Shown: positions 1-19,100 of the stretch, one piece after another | Numbering within the stretch: the first letter of the stretch is position 1 | Layout of the letters: the number at the start of each line of letters is the position of its first letter | From: Ciona intestinalis | Taxonomy: Eukaryota; Chordata; Ascidiacea; Phlebobranchia; Cionidae | Direction: 5' to 3' | NCBI RefSeq assembly: GCF_000224145.3 | Contig: NW_004190364.2 | Span: 1 to 64,000, forward strand | Length of the DNA stretch: 64,000 nucleotides | The notes under the pieces: generated by a model | Databases searched by the model: none | What the model saw: the letters and a program-made list of their open reading frames with translations, nothing else | Told to the model about the DNA's origin: nothing | Made by a program: the position numbers and the translations under genes

Positions 1-4957
<4,957 letters not shown>

Positions 4958-7150
4958 TATTTCAAAATACAATATAATATGTACACATAGCGCTTTACTC
5001 GTTTAAACACACCGGATGAAGTGACGTTTTTAAATAGGCTACTGTTATCTGTACAAAAAATACACATCAAATGTCATCTATGTTTGCTACAATCGTAAGT
5101 ACATGACACAGAACTCATATCGACACTGCGTGAGTATAATTGTAAGAGAGAAGGGCTTTAATGAAAGAACTCGTATTTTTAAATCTTACTTTATCCTCGC
5201 GTGGCCGGAAAACGACTGTCGATATAACTTCATCAAATCGTGTCACCTTACGAGCTACCATGTATGTTACTTTAATTTTTTAATGTATGCGGCTGATAAT
5301 TTGAATACCCTATAAGTAAGAACTTGGTTGAAGCAATCGTCGTAAAGTGTCTTGCCCAAGTACAAATATGCCGACGATGGTAGTAGCGTCGAGCCTTGAA
5401 CCCATTACCTCTGGGTCACAGGCATGCGCGCTAAACACTTTGCCACGGCGCCAGACTCAACTAATAATCAACCCTACTAGACTATAACCATCTTAACAGC
5501 TAAATCCAACATTAGCACCTGAAAAATACTTAAGCAACTGTGGCAACAAAATAGTTAAATCTATAATTGTTATTTATTGGTCTTTTAACTATTATCAATA
5601 TAAGTAGTAAGCACACATATAACATAGTAGGGTTAAATTACCAATAATTAGAGACTTGATTTGCACCCGGTCCGCTTATTTTTTGTTATGTGTATTTTCT
5701 TGCTATAAAGCAACACGTGCTCACTTATGGAAGAAGTCATTTCTTAAACAGTAACTGCCTGTAAGGGTTGGATCGACCCCTTCTAAAGTTGAAATATAGC
5801 TCTGGACCGCGCAATCTCTTTCCAACATCCCAGACTATTGTCTTTGGTTTAAGTATAAAAAATACATAAGTTACGATCGGGTATATCGTGTATACACCAA
5901 ATATACAATACGTAATCGTTTTTCACGTTTCGCCAAAGTTATTAAAATCACACGGCTAGCCTCATGGTATAAATAACGTCATTGGATAAGTTTCTTAACG
6001 GCGGTTACTCCAACCCATTGGTTCCTAATGGGCCTTAAAAAAAATTGTCCGTCCTACGATGCAACAAAAATGAAAAAAAAAACTTCTTCTAGAACACTCA
6101 CTCACAAACTTACATATATATGTGGTAGATAACTCATTAGTATATAGTGAGGTGTAAAAAGAAACAACATTTGTATTATAACAACTGCCGTTGCCTCGCC
6201 ATTGAACAGGCAAATTAAATAATACAGGTTTACTGAAACGTCGTGATAAGTAAAGTTAAATAAAAAGGAAGTGCGACCCCAAATAGTTGGACATGTTGGA
6301 CTACACTGGTGCAGAACCAAGGGGTATTTAATTCCTATATTTAGTTCACAGTACATGTTTTTATTAATTGTTTTTTTTTAACTTAAATACGCAACTGACA
6401 ACTATAAATTAAAGTTCATATAATAACGTGTTATACATTTTAATTAGATTTTTGTATGTAACGTTTATAAAGGTAAAGGAAATTCCCGTTGGCTCAGGCA
6501 CTTTGCTTTAATTGATCATATAAAAGACTTTTTTTAAATTCGATAAAAACAGTGACTACTAAACGCCTATAAAACTGTCCACACTTATACAATCAGTCTG
6601 CTATAAACCAGAGCCATAAAAATAAAACTCTGCTTTTAGTGCTTTAAACCAAGTCGTATATACACCGAGTAGTCCAAGTGCCGTCTTTGTGTGTCCAAAA
6701 TAGAGCAAGAGCGGTGACTGGAAATGGGTTTACACGATCTTGTTAGGTTTTGTTTGTGTTTTCCTTTGTAGAAGACGTAAAACAGCTTTTTATTTACCTT
6801 ACCAAACATTTAAAAAAAATTAGCCACATTAAATGACTAAAATGTCACAAATAAACCGCCTCTAGTTCCATTTTTTAACTTTTTTTTAACCTTTAAATTT
6901 GTTTTTAAGCATAAGTTCTTTTGTAATTTACCGAAAAACATACATTTTTCCTATACCTACTGTATTGTTTTAGATCCTTCGTGGCTCTCTTGTTAAACAT
7001 TCTGTTTTTATGTCTATGTTAAATTTTTAACCGCTTGAAATAACTACAAGCTAACAAATTTATTTTCCTCCAATTTGCGTTTTTGTCTTTATCGGAAAAT
7101 TAGGTATACGCTTGATAACATTGATATATTTTCTCCACCTGTTATTAATT
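4958..7150. other. Divergent intergenic region between GRB2 and TTC21B
   Basis: About 2.2 kb between two genes transcribed away from each other, so it must hold both promoters unless untranslated exons lie elsewhere. It contains a SINE (5191-5455). The remaining short open frames (for example at 6025-6356 and 5103-5315) look like chance. I see no TATA box or other site I can defend. Confidence 0.5.
5191..5455 (-). repeat. tRNA-derived SINE, near full length
   Basis: On the minus strand it starts with a tRNA-like head (GGCGCCGTGGCAAAGTG, then a B-box-like GGGTTCAAGGC), continues through CTTGGGCAAGACACTTT and ends in the family tail CGTTTTCCGGCCACGCGAGG at 5191-5210. The same order is seen at 34293-34600 on the other strand. 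The A-box- and B-box-like blocks point to a Pol III-transcribed retroposon rather than a working tRNA gene. Confidence 0.75.
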
Positions 7151-10100
7151 ATGGCGAGTGAAGATCTAGAAACGCTGGTGGGTAAATATAATACAAACAA
7201 ATATCGGTGCTAGTGAAGTGTCTTCCCCCACGGCCCCACCTTATTTGTTAACCACTAACCCCTATAATAACCACTTACTACTAACCCCTATAACCACTAA
7301 CCCCCTAACCATCAACATCTAACCCCAAAAACCTAGAGGTTAGTGGTTAGCAAATAAGGTGGGGGGAGATTCTTCACCAGCACCCAAACAACAAATAAAT
7401 AGTTTAAGAATGTTTTGCTTAAAATATTCAATTGAAAAACTTTTTTAACTGACTAGAACTTTTATTATAGAAGTTTAATTGGATACCATTTTTTTAAGCC
7501 TCAGTTTTTTTGCAAATTTCAGGCAACATTGAACTATTACATGCTGGAGCATTGCTTTCGCCATGTTCAAATGGCTGCATTGGATGCTACAAGAAAGTTT
7601 GGCTCAGATCCCGTTCTTGTGTTTTATAAAGGATTAGCTATGTTAGCAGAAGGTATACTGTTTTTACAAAAAACAAATTAATAATAATAATATTATCACA
7701 TTAAATACATACTTGTGATAACTATGTGTACCCACCAAGTACCATTAAACCCTCCCTGGGCTTTAATTTTTTCTTGCTGTCTCATTGTGCACTGACGCAG
7801 GCCTTTAGATATACTGAAAAGTGTTTGCTGATAGTTTTTATGTCACGTTTAAAATTCCCGCCAGTACAATTATTCACAAACATTTATTATGTTTTTAATT
7901 TTTTTATTACTTTTTAGGAAGAGTTCATGAAAGTATGGCAGAAGTTGAAAGTATAAGAGACAAACCTAATCTTACTTTAGCTTCAAGTTTGCTTCTTTCA
8001 ATTGCACAAAGCAAATTACCAAATGCTGGTAAGATGTGAAACTACATTATTACTGCTTTTATTGGTGGACAAATGTTAAATTACTGTCGAATGAAACTGG
8101 GTCGTATTTTTTACTTCGAATTTTAATTTTTTATCGACATTTGCATGCTTAAAGAATATTTTATTTGGCAACAGCCTAAATATTCAAATAAAATCCTATG
8201 TCTTTGTAAAACTTGTAGCCAGTTATTGCTAGGGATGCACATTACAGAATTTCGAATCCGGGAGATTCGAATCCTTTTGTATTCGAATCTAATTACGGGA
8301 TTCGGTATTCTGTTTAATGACGTAATTGCACGTCATCTCATATACTATATTAACAATTTTTGAAACTTATTAATTTAAAAAAAAAATATTTTTGTGTTTG
8401 TGGGACTTTCAAGAGTAAACGTTTCGTAACGTCTTTTCATAACCTGCTATACGTTTCATGACGCAAAAACTACTCAATAGTACAATTTTTGATCATTTTA
8501 CAGCTCATGTTCCAACAAGGCGGTTATGAAAGAGTCAATAAACTGACTTATGTGGGTAAAATTATTTTTCCTATAAATATAAAAAGATTCAAAATTCTAG
8601 ATTCGGAATTCTAGATTCGAAATAAAGTATTCTAGGATATCCTAGAATACCTAATTATTCTGTAATGTGCATCCCTAGTTATTGCCATAAAAAGCTGCCC
8701 TTTTAAAGTCATTTTCAAAAGTTCTGCCAGCCCAGGTGAGCGGTCTCCAGTTTTTTGGTTTGGCCACCGGGCCTTTAGACCCGACATGTAGTTTTTTTAT
8801 ATTTATGTCTTATTTAACATACATTAGGTAATTGTACATATTACTGANNNNNNNNNNNNNNNNNNNNNNNNNNNNNNNNNNNNNNNNNNNNNNNNNNNNN
8901 NNNNNNNNNNNNNNNNNNNNNNNNNNNNNNNNNNNNNNNNNNNNNNNNNNNNNNNNNNNNNNNNNNNNNNNNCAGTCAATCAAGCCATTATTTCATTTCC
9001 CAATTTCACACCAGCGTTACTTGAACGTGCAAGAATATATTTAGCTGTGCAGGACTGGGACCAAATGATGGAAACAATAGGAAGGTGGGAGTTTGAAATG
9101 TTTTAAAATTATAAAAACACAGTTTATAGCAAGCAACTGTCATAGCATTTTGTTAACACTCTTCTGAACCATGTTATTCCCTGTGTATACATAAGGTTTG
9201 ATGATGTAAAACTTATTACATGTGACACAGGAATATGTTTAAAGGTTCAGATTTTTAGAAAATGTAGAAAAAATGACTATAACAAATGGGTTTAATCATT
9301 CAATTTTTAGAAACTTTATCAAACTTCTCGGCATCTTTATAAACTTTGTAATTTTATCAATTTTTATGTATGTATCGCAGATTGCTGGTAATTAATGCTC
9401 ACTATCCAGAAGCACTACGAATGCAAATCCTGTATCTGCTTATTCATCAAGGAAAATATGCAGAAGCAGTTAACAGACTGGGTGAACTCATTCAAGTAAT
9501 TCCTGTTTATCTCTCAACGATTAGGATTAATATATATATTATATTAAATGTAAAAACACAGACATAATGTTTCTTAACGTTTCGTGCATCGAAATTAACC
9601 AAGATTTTTTAATCTTTTTTAATCATCGTTTTCAACCTAAAATTGAGTTTTAAAATAAAGGCACAAATTTATTTTTTTCTCAATTTCAACAAATTGTCTG
9701 ATTATTTTATTGTTTTTTAGGTTATTGATCGTTTTGAACCACAGAATTCTGAACTTTACTACACATCAGCCAAGCTATTTTCCACAATTGTAAGTAACAT
9801 GTATATTTATAAACTGTAATTATGCGTTATTCAAAGTGTTTAAACTTAAACTAACTATTCAATTTTTCGGCTTTATTTTATTTAAACTTAATATTACTTG
9901 ACAGTGTGGGCGAAACCAGTCAATTATAAAACAAACATATACTTTGATTGAACGAGCTGTCAGTCTTGATTCCAGCAATGTAGATTATGCAAATGAGATG
10001 GGATTTCATTTGTATTTGATGGTAAGTTCATTATTTCATAATATTTAAATAGCCTTATAATTTTGTTAAAATAGCAAAAATAATGGTTTTCTATGTTATT

Positions 10101-13100
10101 TTCTGACTTGTTATGGTCATTTTTTTCAAGAAGTTATCTTTTAACCCACAAAGTAAGAATTTGTATACTCTCTCTGATGAAACCCTGTTAGAAAAAAAAA
10201 CATTCTTTGCAAATACAATACTTTTAGGGTCAAAGAAAAGATGCAATAAAATGTTACAGGAACGCAATGAACATTGATGAAAGTAGCATTGCTGCTTTAC
10301 TTGGCATCCTACTTTGTCAACTTGATGAAAACAAAACATCAGGAGAATCTTATGATGATATAACTGAACAACTTGACTTTCTTATTCAACTACAGGATCC
10401 AAATAATATTGATCATGTATGGAATCTTTATTCTGTATTTTTTTTTTTTAAAGATATATTAGGTAAAAGTAGACATTTTTAGTGTCTAAATTTTTTTACA
10501 TACAATCATGTATTTACGGTGTTGTACCTTACGTGAAAAATAAATGTAAACAACAAAAATTACTATATTTCGAGCTATAAAAAAATGGTAAACCCTAATT
10601 CTATTAAGTGTTCGTAGAAGATATTTTGCTAAAGACATAAATTCGTAATAGGTTTGTTTAATAATAACCAGTTTTCCAGTGATTGCACAGCAAATGATTA
10701 ATTTTAAACATTGAAAATAATGCGTCATACCTAAATATGAAAGGTAAATATATTATATACTATGTAGCACAGCATGGTCTGTTGTTATTTGTAATTTTTT
10801 TAAATGTTATAAGTTTTTATAAACTAAATATTTTTTACAAGAAAGCATCTGTTTGAAAACTGTTACTGCCTTAAAAGTATTTTTTAAACCGTTTAGAAGA
10901 ATTAATATCTTACTTTTCTGTCTTATCTACTTGTTTTCTTTAAACGCTAATTTTTTCAGGAAATTTCTTATTTGAAAGCAGTTGTATCTCGAATGACTGG
11001 CTTGCCTCAACAAAAAGTGTTGAAACATTTATCTGATGCTGAGAATGTTCACACCAGCACTCACCAAATGCTTCCAAGTGTCGAGTTTTTCACAAAGTTT
11101 AATCCGGACTTCAAACTCAACCTTGTTCGTGAGTTTTTGAAGATATCTCCATCAGAGGTAAGCTTACACTTGTGTGTTGTGTGTAGATATTTTATTGAAC
11201 TATGGTCGTAGGTGATCTGCCTACCGACCAAGTTAAGATTCATAACTTTTTTGTATAGTAGGGTGGGGGAAGATGGGACACCTGTTTATTCTATTTTCCC
11301 GTCCAATTTGGTAGTAAACAAAGAAAAGTCAAAAAATTATAAAACTATGCCTTCACAACTCCCTTTGACCGTTGTTAATTGTTTAAAACAAAATCAGGAT
11401 ATTTAGATATCATGTGCTAAAGGTGTTCCATCTTCCCCCATCCTACTATAATAATTGTGGAGCAAATATTTTCCCATTTTTAATTGATGTTTTTCAATTG
11501 AAATTTAATCTGTGGCATGGATTAATAACAGTTATCTTACTACTAACTGTCGTTTTTATTATCTTGTGTAAAAACATATTTATGATCATTATTCTTATGT
11601 TGTAGCCAATCAGACATGGTGAACCAATACCAGCTTCTTTAAGTAAATGTAAAAATATGTTGGATTCGATTACATTATATGTACCTGGACTGTTGGACGC
11701 ATTGTATTTATCAGCTAAAGTGAAGTTTTTATCAGGTATTGCAAGATTCAGCTTATTTAATTGCTAAGTTCATTTAATACAGTACTGTATATTTTCTTGC
11801 CTAAACTTTGTCAAATTCAGTCCTAAACTTTAGCAGTTCATTTGTGAGGTCCTACAGTATTGTATCATACTGCCAAGAAATGGGATTAAAGCCAGAGTTT
11901 GTTTATTACCTTAATGCATTTTAAACAAAAGCATTAACAATATTGCAGGAGGTGCTGATGCTGCAGTCAGCACATTACAACAGTGTCTCAACCAAGATTC
12001 TACTTACGGAGATGCTTATTTGTTACTTGCACAAATACATCAACACAAAGGAAACCACACAGCAGCTTCTCAGTGCTTGGATTCAGCACTCAGTTACAAT
12101 TTTGAGGTTTGAGTAATTTTATGTTGTTTATTGTGACAAATATTAACTTTAATTCTAGATTCTAAGGGGCATGTAAGACTTAGGAACTTTGTATGACCAA
12201 TTGTTGTATGAGCTTTCCCTCTAACTTTCATTAGCACTAATGTAACTACATATATTTTTCAGGTGCGTCAACACCCACTTTATCATTTGATCAAAGCAGT
12301 TTCTCTTAAACATTCAGGCAAAGTTGATGAAAGTATTCAAACTTTAAAGATGGCGCTTGCCATCCCAGGTGTAAAACATCCTTCATCTGCTCATAAACAA
12401 GGTCAATATTGTCAGGGCATAAATTAAAGGAATGTAAAGCTGTTATAAGACTTTACTTAAGAGAATAATGCTTTTCAAGCAGTCAATACTGTTTACATTA
12501 AAGCTGATTTTCCATGTCAGCCTTTAACATTTTGCCTTGTGTATAGCTTGTACAAGCTCACAAATATTTGTGATTTATGATTACAGTAAATTAATGGTGA
12601 CATTTAATTATTTTGTCACTTATAGATGTTAGGGTCATGCTTATTCAAAGCATTGTGTTTTTTGACATTTTACCTAAGTTAATAATTTTATGAATATTTT
12701 ATAAAATTCTGTTTAACTTTGCAGGAGGCAAAGTTGTTGAATCTGGTGATCGAGTTTCGATTTTTCTAGAACTAGCTGAAGTACATTTGGCAAATAACGA
12801 ACAAGTTAGTCAAATGAATACTCATATATGTTGGAACATTACATACAAGTTGATACAACCCTTCGTTTTCACATTTTGTGCCGTTAACTGGTTTAAAAAA
12901 TAATCAAAATTTTAAGTTAAATATTGTTTATGTGTTACAACATTTGTGAAGGTTTTCTGAAACTTATGTGCAAATATTTGTTGTTCATGCCTTTCTTTCA
13001 ATTGGATTCATCATTTCTTAATTTAAATTGTGATAATTCAATTTTTTAGACGGGCTAGTTTATTGTTTTTGACGCATATTTTATTTATTCCATTAAATTT

Positions 13101-16100
13101 TAGCATGAAGCTGCAAAAGTAATGCAAGATGCTCTAACCGCATTCCGTGGAACCCCGGAAGAGGTGAGCTTGAGTAAATATTACAACATGCAAATAAAAT
13201 ATCATTTTGTAATATATAAATTTCTAGTTCGTTAAATTTGATTACCATGGTAATATATTCTTTTAGATGCGAGTGATTGTGGCAAATGCTGATCTATCTG
13301 TACATAGAGGTGACATTGAACATGCGATAACAATGTTAAGAAGCATCACACCAGACCAACCCTACCATGTTCAGGTACAACTTAATAACAATTATCATGT
13401 ATTCATGTGTTTATGTTGAATCTTATCAAATCATAGCTTAAACTGGTTTATTTTAATTTAACTAATTTTTAAAACAGGCCAAACAGAAATTAGCGCAAAT
13501 TTATCTTCATGACAAGAAAGATAAAAAGTTGTTCATCAGTTGCTACAGGTAAGGATTTGTTTAAATTAGTAACAACATGTAAAACATACAAGTCCACAGG
13601 GAGCTTGTACAAATAGATCCATCACCATCTGCTTGTCTATTGCTTGGAGATGCTTACATGAGCATACAAGAGGTAATGTATAATTTTTATATGGTTATAT
13701 GTAATAATGGTAGTGTTGGATTTTTTAATATGCAGTCATTTGTATGCACAAAATTTGCTTGCTATATATTTGTTAATAAAATTACTTAATATGAATAACT
13801 ATGGTTAATGGTTTTGGATCGTGAGTCGTCTAAACCAAAGTAAGTATATACCAAGTAAGAAAAACAAAACAATTATAAAAAATGACTCTTGTTTTCACAT
13901 TGTCTTGCCCCTGTGACATCATATTCCACCACTTTGGATCTTCCACCCTACCATTTCACCATTGCGTGAAGCTGGGGTTGGTTTCAATGTTTTTATTATA
14001 AATAATTTTGGAAGAACTAAAGTTGAAAACATTTATCATTGCATTTAAAAATTTTGGTAATAACATTTGCTACAAGTTTTATAAAGTAAGTAGAATATCT
14101 ACTGTTTGTGGGGTTTTCTAAAAGTACAGTACATATTTTGTATATGTGTACCTGCATGTACTTCCTTCAACATATCGCAATGTGCGATTTTTATTGCATG
14201 GTCATAATTTAATCGTAAATTAGTGTAACAAACCCACCTTAAAAATTCAAACATCTTTAAAAAAAAATGACTGTACAAAACTTAACCAACATATTAAGAT
14301 TAAAAAAAATTCTACTCTTTGTGGGGTTTACAAACCAAATCTAAATTGTGTTTTTTTTTTCAAAAGTACAGTACAAACCTACTGTATCTGCATATACATG
14401 CCTTCATGGGCATCGATTTTTAAATAGTTTTTGTCATTTTTGAGGTGCACCAATTTTCGCAAGACAACATGCGTATTTACTATGACCTCATGGCCATAGG
14501 TCATTGGATTTGTGCTGCGCATGTAATTCGGCTTTCCTTGTATGGTCATCATTTAGTTGTAAATTAGCGTAACAACTGTTGTTACACTTTCAAAATTAAT
14601 ATATCAACGTATTTGAAAATTTTAAGTAATGATTTTGTTTATATAATCAACATATAACGTTTTAAAATAATCTACTGTTTGTGGGATTTACGGAACATAT
14701 CCAGTGTTTTAAAATGTGGTGAAATAACTGAAACACACCTCCAATGGTTGCAACACCAATCACCAAAGCTTCTAAATCCTATTGAGTTCAGTTTTTAATG
14801 TTTCATAAGAATTTTGCTATTTCTCATGTCCATGCACTTAAGCAGTTCCTTCATATTACAGATAAAAGTTTCAGTCATATGTACCTTGTTCTAAAATATT
14901 TTCATATTTCAGCCAAGAGAAGCAATTGAAGTTTATGAACAAGCTTTGAAACAAAACCCTTCAGATGCTGGACTTGCTAACAAGATTGGACAAGCTCTTA
15001 TTAAAACTCATGATTTTAAAAAGGTTGAAACTATTTAACTTTTATTTTTCCACAGTCAATTCTAACATGTCCCAATTTCATGGCAGGCAATTGCTTATTA
15101 TGAAACAGCTATGAAAACTGGAAAACAAACCAATATGAAATTTGAGCTTGCGGATTTGTTAATTCAACTGAAACATTACAATAAAGCCGAAAGAGTTCTT
15201 TTACAGGTTAAAGTTTTAAATTTTTTTTTTTTTATTATTTTTAAACCAAGTTTTATTATATGTTGTATAACGTATATAATGTTCGATAAACATAAGATAA
15301 AATGAAAAAAAATAAACCAAAGTCCAAGTGAATGCATGTAGTTAACTGAGCCGTGTTTATATATCACCAGGTATCACAGGACGATGGTGGTGAACTCGAT
15401 TCTGCGATGAATGAAACACGCCGGTTGTTGCTTCTTTCATCGCTGCATGAACAAACCGGACGTCATGCTGATCAACTTGACGCACTCACCCAAGCAAGAG
15501 ACACACAGGTAATTCCAGGAATACCGGACCTAATTACCAACATAATATGGTTGCACTTGGGTAATACTAATTTACGGGAATATGGAAATACGGAATCGAC
15601 GGGAAAAACTGCAAACTAATTTACGGGAACACGGGAACTTACGGGAATGTGTTTTAAGCTTGTTTTAAGCCTACACCAATTACGGGAATGTGTTTTATGC
15701 TTGTTTCAGGTATTTACCAGTTAAGGGAAGGTTACGGGAATGTGTTTCATGCTTGTTTCAGGTATATACCAGTTACGGGAAGGTTACGGGAATGGGTTTN
15801 NNNNNNNNNNNNNNNNNNNNNNNNNNNNNNNNNNNNNNNNNNNNNNNNNTATTATGAAACAGCTATGAAACTGGAAACAAACCGATATGAATTTGAGCTG
15901 CGATTTTGTAATTCAACTGAAACATTACAATAAAGCAGAAAGAGTTCTTTTACAGGTTAAATTTTAAATTTTATTGTTTTTTTATTATTTTTAAACCAAG
16001 TTTTTATTATATGTTGTATAACGTATATAATGTTCTATAAACATATGATAAAATGAAAAAAATTAACCAAAGTCCAAGTGAATGTATGTAGTTAACTGAG

Positions 16101-19100
16101 CCGTGTTTACATATCACCAGGTATCACAGGACGATGGTGGTGAACTCGAATCTGCGATGAATGAAACACGCCGGTTGTTGCTTCTTGCATCGCTGCATGA
16201 ACAAACCGGACGTCATGCTGATCAACTTGATGCACTCACCCAAGCAAGAGACACACAGGTAATTCCAGGAATACCGGACCTAATTACCAGCATAATATGG
16301 TTGCACTTTTAGGTGGATTTTACACGCTTGATTAGTATTTGAGTTTACGGTGTTTCACTTAATTTGAATATTTCCTGCAAGAAATCTAGGTTTAATATTG
16401 AAATAAACAAAATGAGACGAAACAGTTTAACAACAATAGTTATTGCAGAGACACACTGTTTTAGTTAACGTAATTTATTATTTTGTCCAGTAACAATGGA
16501 ATTTGTTATTTCTCTCCAGGCTCGTGTTTTAAAACGAATTCAAGTGGAACAACCCGATGCTGTTGTTGACCAGAAAGCATTAGCTGCTAGTATCTGTTGT
16601 AAGATGGCTAAACATTGTCAAATACATGAGAATGATATACAACAAGCTATCAAATATCATAAGGAAGCATTAATATATGATGAAACAGATTCAAAGGTGA
16701 TTTACAGATAATCAATGATTTATTGAAAACTCATTGTTCAACCATAACTGATTTTTTTGTTACCGCTAAATCGCTTTAAAGCTGTTCATATTTTTAACAA
16801 AAATTACATTTTTAATCACAATTTGCAAATTGATTTGCAAATAATCCACATTTTAGGGTTTCACCCTCCAATTCTAACTGTCCTTGGTTAATCAGAGCAA
16901 TATGGCTGCTTCATTCATTTTTATTTTTTCTGACTGTGCACCTAAATCATATTTTTTGAAATGATCCAAATAACTAGTACATACATATTGTATAAAAATA
17001 ATTTATATCTTAATTTGTCTTTACTTTTAGATAATGTTGGACCTTGCAAAACTATTTATATCATCTGGTGATTTGGATGCTTGTCAACAATATTGTATGC
17101 AAGTGTTAAGAACATCAAACAATAATGAGGACCAAGCAAGCATGGTAAATATACAGAATTATTTATGTTTACCGTAATGGGTTTAAACGTTATATTTATT
17201 ATTGAATGAATGTAACTTACTTACTCCTCGCGTGGCCGGAAAACGACAGTCCTTATAACAGGGTTTAACACCTCGTGCGAGCTTTTGAGTTACCATGTAT
17301 GTTACTATGTGGGTGATTATTTTTTGGGTAATTATTTTTTTAGTTTTTTTTTTATGCGATAATTTGGATTCATGATAATTTGGACAACCCATTAATGACC
17401 ACTGGGTTAAGCAATTGCCGTTAAGTGTCTGCCCAAGGGCACATACGCCCGCAATGGCGGCAGCGATTATTTATAATGTTTGATGATTGTATTTTTCTGT
17501 TATTTTATGATGTCTTTTTGTTGTTTAATGCTTCTTTATTACACTGACTAGAAGATAGAAGATAAATAAGTTTGTTGCCAAGAGGGGACTGTAACTACTT
17601 CTAGGTTAAACATTTGTAGGAATAGGTGAAATATTTGGTTTAGCTGTAACATATTCTCATAGTTTTATGCTTTTACTTTATTATTTTAATTATTAGTTGC
17701 TGGGAGTTCAGTGTACTTGATTTAACAACTTAACACGTAATTGATTTCAGATGATGGCAGATGTGATGTTTAATAAAAACCAATATAACGACGCTATATA
17801 TCATTATGAACAACTTTTGAAGGCAAGACCCGACCATTACGAGGTTATTATAAATATTATATTTGATTAAACTGCATATTGTCTCACATAACTTGTATAC
17901 AAATAAATTATTTACATATGGAATAAACAAGTATGGTAGGGTGGGGGAAGATGGGACACTTTGTCAGACGAGCCTTTTTGTTAATTTTCTTTTTACGGAC
18001 TCCCATTTAATGATAATCAGGAAAATAAGGTTACAGAATTATTCGACAGTATTATCACGACTTTATTAAACGCCCGTCAAAGCTGATTACTGTTTTTAAA
18101 TATTAAAAAATATATGTAAAATAGAAACAGTATACTTTGAACAGGTAAAAAAATGCGAAATAGTAAGGTGCTATTTTTTAATGCTCGCTAAATCATAGTA
18201 AAGCCGATGAATTTTTTTTGTTTGCGTGTGCGAACGATTAAACTAGTTTCATAGCTTTATAAAACAACCTTGAATATTTCGTACAGTTTGATTTTTTCTC
18301 ATCAAACTAGTTTTAGTTTTGTAAAAAAACACTGAGATATAAGCATGAAGAAAAGAGGCAGGGGTCAATATGACTTTAATTTGAAATAAAAACATAACAA
18401 AAATATCGGTTTAACGTTATATATATGAAGTTTACATGTCAAAGAAACTAGCACAGCCTGTTAAACTCGGTAGGTTAACTACAAGTTGCAGAATACTGCT
18501 AATGTAAATATATTTTAATTTAGAGTTCCATCTTCCCCCACATTGTAGTTTTGTATGTTTTCATTGCCAAACTTTGAAAGATTTGCTTTTAATTTAGTAA
18601 TTTATACCTCAGGGGATATTCAACTATAAGATATTGATATAATAAAAAAATAATATTTTGAAAATATATTCAAAATTTGGTCATTTGCACTTGGTAATAA
18701 TTTATAGGAAGTGGCTTGTGCCAATAACATAGTAGTAATACCCAATTTGTGGCAAAAATAAAAACTTTATCAATAGTTATAATCAATTTTCTGTTGTTAC
18801 AAGTTAATATACGCTTGTAGGATACAATTTTTATCCATTGATGTTCGAACATTACCCATTGTCGTTCTAACAATACCAATTGTTATGCAATAATGTAATG
18901 TATAGGTAACATGTTAAAAACTATAGCAGTAGGCCGGAGTAGGGCAAGAAAAAGATTGTTTGGACTTAATTTTCAAAGCGTACAGTATTATTTCGTGTTA
19001 TTTACGTATATTCATATTTATAAATACACTTAATAATCAAAATTAACAATGATTTCAAACTGTCCCATCTTATCCTGTGTGTTTTCGAATTTGTAAAATT

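Noticed and set aside
7250..7335. CTAACCCC-rich tract resembling telomere repeats
   Set aside because: Units are irregular (ACCACTAACCCCTATAA) and lie in the loop of a MITE flanked by inverted ends; not an interstitial telomere.
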